From: Rhodococcus triatomae BKS 15-14
Lineage (GTDB): Bacteria; Actinomycetota; Actinomycetes; Mycobacteriales; Mycobacteriaceae
Length of the DNA: 64,000 bases
NCBI GenBank assembly: GCA_000341795.1
Contig: AODO01000030.1
Coordinates: forward strand, 1 to 64,000
Reading direction: 5' to 3'
In this document: positions 59,252-64,000 of the stretch, in pieces
How positions within the stretch are numbered: position 1 is the first letter of the stretch
How the letters are laid out: each line of letters opens with the position of its first letter
Notes under the pieces: generated by a model
What the model was told of the DNA's origin: nothing
Seen by the model: only the letters and a program-made list of their open reading frames with translations
Databases searched by the model: none
Position numbers and translations under genes: made by a program

Positions 59252-60051
59252 CCGGCCACCACCAGAGAGGACGCCATCGACCGCAGACGGGACAGGTAGC
59301 GCTGGTCCGCCTCCTCCATTCCGAGCAGGGCGACGAAGTCGGCCACACCGAAGTCGGGGTCGTACGCGGGCTGTCCACAGATGCTCGCTCCGAGCCGCAG
59401 GTAGCCGCGCAGCAACGGTGGCAGCACCGGCTTCGCGGGCGCGGACAGCAGGTCGATGTCGGGTACCGGCCGCCGGGGGTGGACCCGCCGCTCGCTGGGG
59501 CCGGCGTGCCGCTCGAGAAGCAGGTCGCGGACGCCGCGCACGTTGGCTCCCGGCTGTTCTGCCGCATCGAGCTGCATCGGCACCGACACGCAGCCCATCG
59601 CCCAGCGGTGACCGGTCAGGTCGAGGAAGTTGAGCATGCCCGCCCACATCAGGCCGAGTACGGCACCGGTTCGATGGTCGGGGTGAACGCACGCCCGGCC
59701 CAGTTCGACCAACTGGCCCCGCAGCGGGTCCAGGGCGCTGACGTCGAATTCGGTTGCGGTGTACAGACCGCCTGCGGCGCGTGCGGCGTCCGGGGTGAGG
59801 ATGCGGTAGCAGCCGACTGTCTCGTCTGCGATCTCGTCCCGTACGAGCAGGTGCTCGCAGAACTCGTCGAAGCGGTCGACGTCGCGGTCGCCGGTGGCGG
59901 GATCGAGCCGGAACCCGGGCTCGGCGGCGAAGACGGTGTGCCGCAGTCGTTGCGCGGCCTCGCGGTGTTCGCGATCCGAGGAGAGGAGCACGCGGTAGCG
60001 GGCGGTGAGGGCGTCGGGCGGATTCGGGGCCGTGACCTCGGAGGCGCTCAT
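59248..60051 (-). CDS. Acyl-ACP N-acyltransferase of the OlsB/PF13444 type
   Basis: A 267-residue GNAT-like acyltransferase of the ornithine-acyltransferase family. It has [32 protein letters not shown], and [20 protein letters not shown], the pattern of hemolysin-like OlsB. Its product would be a 3-hydroxyacyl-ornithine, which the overlapping OlsA-like gene would complete. A few bases before the ATG no clear ribosome site is seen. A gap of about 80 bp separates it from the etfA terminator. Confidence 0.85.
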   Translation of the reverse strand: MSASEVTAPNPPDALTARYRVLLSSDREHREAAQRLRHTVFAAEPGFRLDPATGDRDVDRFDEFCEHLLVRDEIADETVGCYRILTPDAARAAGGLYTATEFDVSALDPLRGQLVELGRACVHPDHRTGAVLGLMWAGMLNFLDLTGHRWAMGCVSVPMQLDAAEQPGANVRGVRDLLLERHAGPSERRVHPRRPVPDIDLLSAPAKPVLPPLLRGYLRLGASICGQPAYDPDFGVADFVALLGMEEADQRYLSRLRSMASSLVVAG

Positions 60052-60130
60052 GGCTGGAAGCGTCGACCCCGCATGCTGCGGCGGGGCGTCGCGGCAGTGT
60101 CGTGTCGAGGGCGGATCGGTGAAGAACGAG

Positions 60131-60165
60131 TGATGGGGGCCTTCCGGTGCGGAAGGCCCCCATCA
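60131..60165 (-). terminator. Terminator of the etfBA operon
   Basis: A perfect 15-bp stem (60131-60145 with 60151-60165) with a 5-nt loop, 28 nt past the etfA stop. Confidence 0.88.
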
Positions 60166-60193
60166 CGGAGCGTCGGCTGTCGCCGGAGCGGAA

Positions 60194-61147
60194 TCAGCCC
60201 TTGTGGGCCTTGACCGCCTCGGTGAGCTGCGGAGCGACGTTGAACAGGTCGCCCACGACGCCGTAGTCGGCGATCTCGAAGATCGGCGCCTCTTCGTCCT
60301 TGTTGACTGCGACGATGGTCTTCGAGGTCTGCATGCCGGCGCGGTGCTGGATGGCGCCGGAGATGCCGAGCGCGATGTACAGCTGCGGGGAAACCGTCTT
60401 ACCGGTCTGGCCGACCTGGAACTGGCCCGGGTAGTAGCCGGAGTCGACGGCGGCACGCGAGGCACCGACAGCGGCACCGAGCGCGTCGGCGAGCTCCTCG
60501 ACCACCGAGAACTTGTCAGCGGAACCGACGCCGCGACCACCGGAGACGACGACCGACGCCTCGGTGAGCTCCGGACGGTCGCCACCGACGATCGGCTGAC
60601 GAGAGGTCACCTTGACGGCGTTCTCCTCCTGAGCCGGGACCTCGACGGCCACCCGCTCGGCGGCACCGGCCTGCGGCTGCGCCTCGACGGCACCCGGGCG
60701 GACCGAGATGACCGGAACCTCGCCGTTGGCCTTGGCCTCGACGGTGAACGCGCCACCGAAGATGGAGTGCACGGCACTGTCGGCCTTGACGTCGATGACG
60801 TCGACGAGCAGACCGGAGCCGATGCGCGCGGCCAGGCGACCGGACACCTCCTTGCCCTCGGTCGAGGCGGCGGTCAGGACCGCGGCGGGCGACACGGACT
60901 CGACCAGCGCGGCCAGAACGTCGACCTTGGGGGTGACCAGGTAGCCGTCGATGTCGTCGGACTCCGCGGCGTAGACCTTGGCGGCGCCTGCCGCGGCGAG
61001 GGCTTCCTGCAGCTTGTCGGCGGTGCCGGCGGGACCGGCGACGACTGCGGCGGGCTCACCCAGGACACGGGCGGCGGTGATCAGCTCGGTGCTGACCTTC
61101 TTGAGCGCGCCCTCGGCGTGCTCGACGAGCACGAGTACTTCAGCCAT
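60194..61147 (-). CDS. etfA: Electron transfer flavoprotein alpha subunit
   Basis: FAD-binding subunit of ETF, which takes electrons from acyl-CoA dehydrogenases and passes them to the membrane ETF dehydrogenase. The 317-residue protein starts [19 protein letters not shown] and has the FAD-domain motif [20 protein letters not shown] and [18 protein letters not shown] near the end. ATG at 61147 follows AGGAGA. It is 43 bp downstream of etfB. Matches Rv3028c (fixB). Confidence 0.97.
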   Translation of the reverse strand: MAEVLVLVEHAEGALKKVSTELITAARVLGEPAAVVAGPAGTADKLQEALAAAGAAKVYAAESDDIDGYLVTPKVDVLAALVESVSPAAVLTAASTEGKEVSGRLAARIGSGLLVDVIDVKADSAVHSIFGGAFTVEAKANGEVPVISVRPGAVEAQPQAGAAERVAVEVPAQEENAVKVTSRQPIVGGDRPELTEASVVVSGGRGVGSADKFSVVEELADALGAAVGASRAAVDSGYYPGQFQVGQTGKTVSPQLYIALGISGAIQHRAGMQTSKTIVAVNKDEEAPIFEIADYGVVGDLFNVAPQLTEAVKAHKG

Positions 61148-61190
61148 TGCTTCTTCTCCTACGTGTGTTTCTGCTGATGGGGGGCGCGAA

Positions 61191-61976
61191 TCAGATGATC
61201 TTCTGACCGACCAGGTAGGACGCGATCTGCTTGCCGCCCTCACCCTCGTCGGCGACGCGCTCACCAGCGGTACGCGGGGGCTTCGGGGTGGAGGAGGTGA
61301 CCGTGGAGGCGGCGTTCTCGACACCGAAGATGGAGGGGTCGAGACCGATCTCGGCGAGGGTCAGGACCTGAACTTCCTTCTTCTTCGCGGCCATGATGCC
61401 CTTGAAGGACGGGAAGCGCGGCTCGTTGATCTTCTCGGTGACCGAGACGATCGCGGGCAGCGGGGCCTCGAGTTCGAAGACGCCCTCGTCGGTCTCACGC
61501 TCACCGGTGGCCTTGCCGTCGGCGACCGTCAGCTTGCGCAGGTGCGTGAGCTGCGGGAGGCCGAGGTACTCGGCGATGATCGCGGGGACGGCACCGGCGC
61601 GACCGTCGGTGGCCTCGTTGCCCGCGATGACCAGCTCGACGCCCTCGATCTGACCGAGCGCGGCAGCAAGCGCGTACGACGTCTGGATCGCGTCGGAACC
61701 GTGCAGCGCCGGATCGTTGAGGTGGATGGCCTTGTCGGCACCCATGGACAGCGCCTTGCGGATGGCGTCGGTGGCGCGATCGGGACCTGCGGACAGCACG
61801 GTCACCTCGCCGCCCTGGGCCTCCTTGATGAGCAGGGCTTCCTCGACTGCGCGCTCGTTGATCTCGTCGAGCACGGCGTCCGCGGCCTCACGGTCGAGCG
61901 TGAAGTCACCGTCGGTGAGCTTGCGCTCCGACCAGGTGTCCGGAACCTGCTTGATCAAAACGACGATGTTCGTCAT
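61191..61976 (-). CDS. etfB: Electron transfer flavoprotein beta subunit
   Basis: AMP-binding partner of EtfA. The 261-residue protein starts MTNIVVLIKQVPDTWSERKL and has ALSMGADKAIHLNDPAL, VIAGNEATDGRAGAVPAI and FPSFKGIMAAKKKEVQVLT, the ETF-beta signature. The ATG at 61976 lies about 90 nt downstream of a TAATCT promoter box (62078-62073), which is overlapped by a large palindrome (62082-62113). Matches Rv3029c (fixA). Confidence 0.97.
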   Translation of the reverse strand: MTNIVVLIKQVPDTWSERKLTDGDFTLDREAADAVLDEINERAVEEALLIKEAQGGEVTVLSAGPDRATDAIRKALSMGADKAIHLNDPALHGSDAIQTSYALAAALGQIEGVELVIAGNEATDGRAGAVPAIIAEYLGLPQLTHLRKLTVADGKATGERETDEGVFELEAPLPAIVSVTEKINEPRFPSFKGIMAAKKKEVQVLTLAEIGLDPSIFGVENAASTVTSSTPKPPRTAGERVADEGEGGKQIASYLVGQKII

Positions 61977-62072
61977 GGGTCTTCGTCGACCTCCTGTGTC
62001 AGTTCTCGTTGAGCGGCTCATCGATGGCCGAGCTCTCGGGTGTTCATCTACTTCGCACGATGACCGTGCGCC

Positions 62073-62113
62073 AGATTACAACACGCTAAGCTACCCGTGA
62101 GTAACTTAGCGTG
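62073..62113 (-). promoter_or_regulatory. etfBA promoter and palindromic operator
   Basis: TAATCT (-10) reads on the minus strand at 62078-62073. A 32-bp palindrome at 62082-62113 covers the spacer and the -35 position; its arms CACGCTAAG and CTTAGCGTG are perfect and 13 of 16 positions match overall. This is the layout of a repressor operator. The repressor is not encoded nearby. Confidence 0.65.
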
Positions 62114-62195
62114 GAATCGAGCTCACGATAAGGCCGAAAGGGGGTCTCACGGCTGTGATCTGGCCCACCCTCGCCCGGACTGGAACACGTGGCAG

Positions 62196-62201
62196 TAACC
62201 T
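62196..62201 (+). promoter_or_regulatory. -10 box of the methyltransferase gene
   Basis: TAACCT, 7 nt before the GTG at 62209; leaderless transcript predicted. Confidence 0.55.
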
Positions 62202-62208
62202 CGCAGCG

Positions 62209-63003
62209 GTGAGTGACACTTCAGTTCCGACCGCCGCCGCGACCGACGACCACGCGCCCCTGCCGCTGACAGGCGAGCGCACCGTCCCCGGCGTACCCGA
62301 GGAGAACTACTGGTTCCGCCGCCACGAGGTGGTCTACCAGCGACTGCTCGGCCGCTGCGCCGGCCGCGTCGTTCTCGAGGCGGGTTCGGGAGAAGGATAC
62401 GGCGCCAACATGATTGCCGATGTCGCCGAACTCGTCATCGGACTCGACTACGACATCTCCGCCGTCGAGCACGTACGCGCCCGCTACCCCCGCATCGACA
62501 TGCGACAGGGCAACCTCGCGGAACTGCCGCTCGACGACGCGAGCGTCGGCACCGTCGTCAACTTCCAGGTCATCGAGCACCTGTGGGACCAGGCCCAGTT
62601 CCTCGCCGAGTGCTTCCGCGTCCTGGCCCCCGGCGGCGAACTCCTGATCAGCACCCCGAACCGGATCACCTTCTCCCCCGGTCGTGACACCCCGCTGAAC
62701 CCGTTCCACACCCGAGAACTGAACGCGGCGGAGCTCACCGAGCTGCTGGAGCAGGCCGGCTTCGAGGTCACCACCATGACGGGCGTCCACCACGGCCCGC
62801 GGCTGCGCGAGCTCGACGACGCCCACGGTGGATCGTTCATCGACGCCCAGATCGACCGGGCACTCGCCGGCGAGCCGTGGCCCGCCGATCTGGTCCGCGA
62901 TGTCGAGTCCATCACAGTCGACGACTTCGCCCTGGTCGAGGCGGACATCGACGCGAGCCTCGACCTGGTCGCGATCGCCCGTAAGCCGGAAGGCCGGGGA
63001 TGA
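62209..63003 (+). CDS. SAM-dependent methyltransferase, MeT1-like
   Basis: A 264-residue class I methyltransferase: VVLEAGSGEGYGANMIADVA is the SAM-binding motif I, LPLDDASVGTVVNFQVIEHL motif II, and LAPGGELLISTPN motif III. The position between etfB and a GH57 gene matches Rv3030 (MeT1), which methylates the reducing end of the glucan in methylglucose lipopolysaccharide synthesis. The same role is inferred. The GTG at 62209 is preferred because it is 7 nt after TAACCT. Its stop overlaps the next start (ATGA). Confidence 0.85.
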   Translation: MSDTSVPTAAATDDHAPLPLTGERTVPGVPEENYWFRRHEVVYQRLLGRCAGRVVLEAGSGEGYGANMIADVAELVIGLDYDISAVEHVRARYPRIDMRQGNLAELPLDDASVGTVVNFQVIEHLWDQAQFLAECFRVLAPGGELLISTPNRITFSPGRDTPLNPFHTRELNAAELTELLEQAGFEVTTMTGVHHGPRLRELDDAHGGSFIDAQIDRALAGEPWPADLVRDVESITVDDFALVEADIDASLDLVAIARKPEGRG

Positions 63004-64000
63004 CCGCGCCCGGCACCACGGAGCAGCAGCCGGGCATGTTCGCCCTGGTGCTGCACTCACACCTGCCCTGGCTGGCGAACCACGGCCGGTGGCCGGTCGG
63101 CGAGGAGTGGCTGTACCAGTCGTGGGCCGCGTCCTACCTGCCCCTGACCCGGGTCCTGCGCACCCTCGCCGCCGAGGGCAGGCAGAACCTGCTGACGCTC
63201 GGCATCACGCCGGTGCTGGCCGCGATGCTCGACGATCCGCACAGCCTCTCGGGAATGCACCACTGGCTGGGCAACTGGCAACTGCGCGCCCACGAGGCGG
63301 CACTGATGCCCGACCGCGCCCGGCGCGAGCTCGGTGCCCGCGAACACCGGCTCGCCGCGCGGTCTCTCGCCGAGTTCGAGCAGTCCTGGGCGCACGGCGC
63401 GTCGCCGATCCTGCGCTCGCTCGTCGACGGCGGCACGATCGAGCTCCTCGGCGGGCCGCTCGCGCACCCGTTCCAGCCGCTGCTGCACCCGCGGCTGCGC
63501 CGGTTCGAACTCGCCGAGGGCCTCGAGGATGCCCGGATGCGCTGGGGCACCAGGCCTTCCGGCATCTGGGCACCGGAATGCGGGTACACCCCCGGGATGG
63601 AACTCGAGTACGCGGAAGCCGGGATCAGCCACTTCATGGTGGACGGCCCCTCGCTGCGCGGTGACACCTCGGTCGGCCGTCCGGTACGCGAGTCCGATGT
63701 CGTGGCCTTCGGCCGCGACCTCCAGGTCTCGTACCGGGTGTGGTCGCCGAAGTCGGGCTACCCGGGTCACGCCGCCTATCGCGATTTCCACACCTACGAC
63801 CACGACACCGGCCTCAAGCCCTCTCGAGTGACCGGCAAGACCGTCGACTCCAAGGACAAGGCCCCGTACGACCCGGACCTCGCGGCGACGGCCGTGGACC
63901 GGCACGTCGAGGACTTCGTCCGCACCGTCGTCGACCGGATCCGCAGCGAACGCGCCCGCACGGGCCGCGACGCCCTCGTCGTCGCCGCCTTCGACACCGA
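63000..64000 (+). CDS. GH57 family glucan enzyme, truncated by window end
   Basis: The first 333 codons of a glycoside hydrolase family 57 protein. LVLHSHLPWLANHGRWPVGE opens the catalytic (beta/alpha)7 barrel, and GIWAPECGYTPGMELEYAEAG contains the likely nucleophile Glu. It resembles Rv3031, the branching-type enzyme of the methylglucose lipopolysaccharide cluster. The ATG overlaps the methyltransferase stop, so the two are translated together. The C-terminal part and the third gene expected downstream (a glycosyltransferase, Rv3032-like) lie outside the window. Confidence 0.9.
   Translation, partial: MTAPGTTEQQPGMFALVLHSHLPWLANHGRWPVGEEWLYQSWAASYLPLTRVLRTLAAEGRQNLLTLGITPVLAAMLDDPHSLSGMHHWLGNWQLRAHEAALMPDRARRELGAREHRLAARSLAEFEQSWAHGASPILRSLVDGGTIELLGGPLAHPFQPLLHPRLRRFELAEGLEDARMRWGTRPSGIWAPECGYTPGMELEYAEAGISHFMVDGPSLRGDTSVGRPVRESDVVAFGRDLQVSYRVWSPKSGYPGHAAYRDFHTYDHDTGLKPSRVTGKTVDSKDKAPYDPDLAATAVDRHVEDFVRTVVDRIRSERARTGRDALVVAAFDT

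Overview
The window is a GC-rich, densely coded stretch of an actinobacterial chromosome. The order of conserved genes follows the Mycobacterium tuberculosis block from ung/thiL (Rv2976c-Rv2977c) to the methyltransferase and GH57 genes (Rv3030-Rv3031). Codon use, the F420 genes, the ornithine-lipid-type acyltransferase pair and the accessory lipid genes point to Mycobacteriales, most likely Rhodococcus or a close relative. This rests on remembered synteny and protein motifs; no database search was run.

Layout. 0-9 kb: DNA repair and housekeeping (ung, thiL, an Lrp-type RAM-domain protein, ddl, gpsA, fbiD, ppk, mutT1). 9-13 kb: hupB, leuD-leuC and the divergent IclR regulator of the LtbR type. 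13-16.7 kb: an F420-type flavin/deazaflavin oxidoreductase, a DUF5302 peptide, two identical tRNA-Glu genes, tRNA-Gln, gltX and a fumarylacetoacetate-hydrolase-family gene. 16.8-21 kb: an MFS transporter and two secreted proteins, one of which is a lipase fold that has lost its catalytic Ser and His. 21-32 kb: amino-acid biosynthesis (leuB, serA, ilvB-ilvN-ilvC, ilvD) with a SulP transporter and a Cfp6-like protein. A 15-residue leader peptide and an intrinsic terminator precede ilvB. 32-36 kb: a GntR regulator, DoxX protein, LppZ-like lipoprotein and CPA2 antiporter. 36-39 kb: gatB and pfkA. 39-48.7 kb: an accessory island (two-component system, phospholipase A2, membrane alpha/beta hydrolase, secreted protein, molybdopterin oxidoreductase, DinB protein, flavin monooxygenase) that splits the gatC-gatA-pfkA-gatB order known from mycobacteria. 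48.8-64 kb: gatA/gatC, ACT protein, ligA, a MetE-like protein, mnmA, a cysteine desulfurase, the acyltransferase pair, etfBA, and the start of a methylglucose-lipopolysaccharide-type pair.

Functional links. gltX, tRNA-Glu, tRNA-Gln and gatCAB together supply Glu-tRNA and, through amidation of misacylated Glu-tRNA(Gln), Gln-tRNA. The leu and ilv genes cover most of the branched-chain amino-acid pathway (no leuA or aminotransferase is seen). The cysteine desulfurase and mnmA form a tRNA 2-thiouridine unit. Many start codons lie 6-7 nt after a TANNNT box, which suggests widespread leaderless transcription. Strong hairpins mark most operon ends. No CRISPR array, insertion sequence or prophage was seen.
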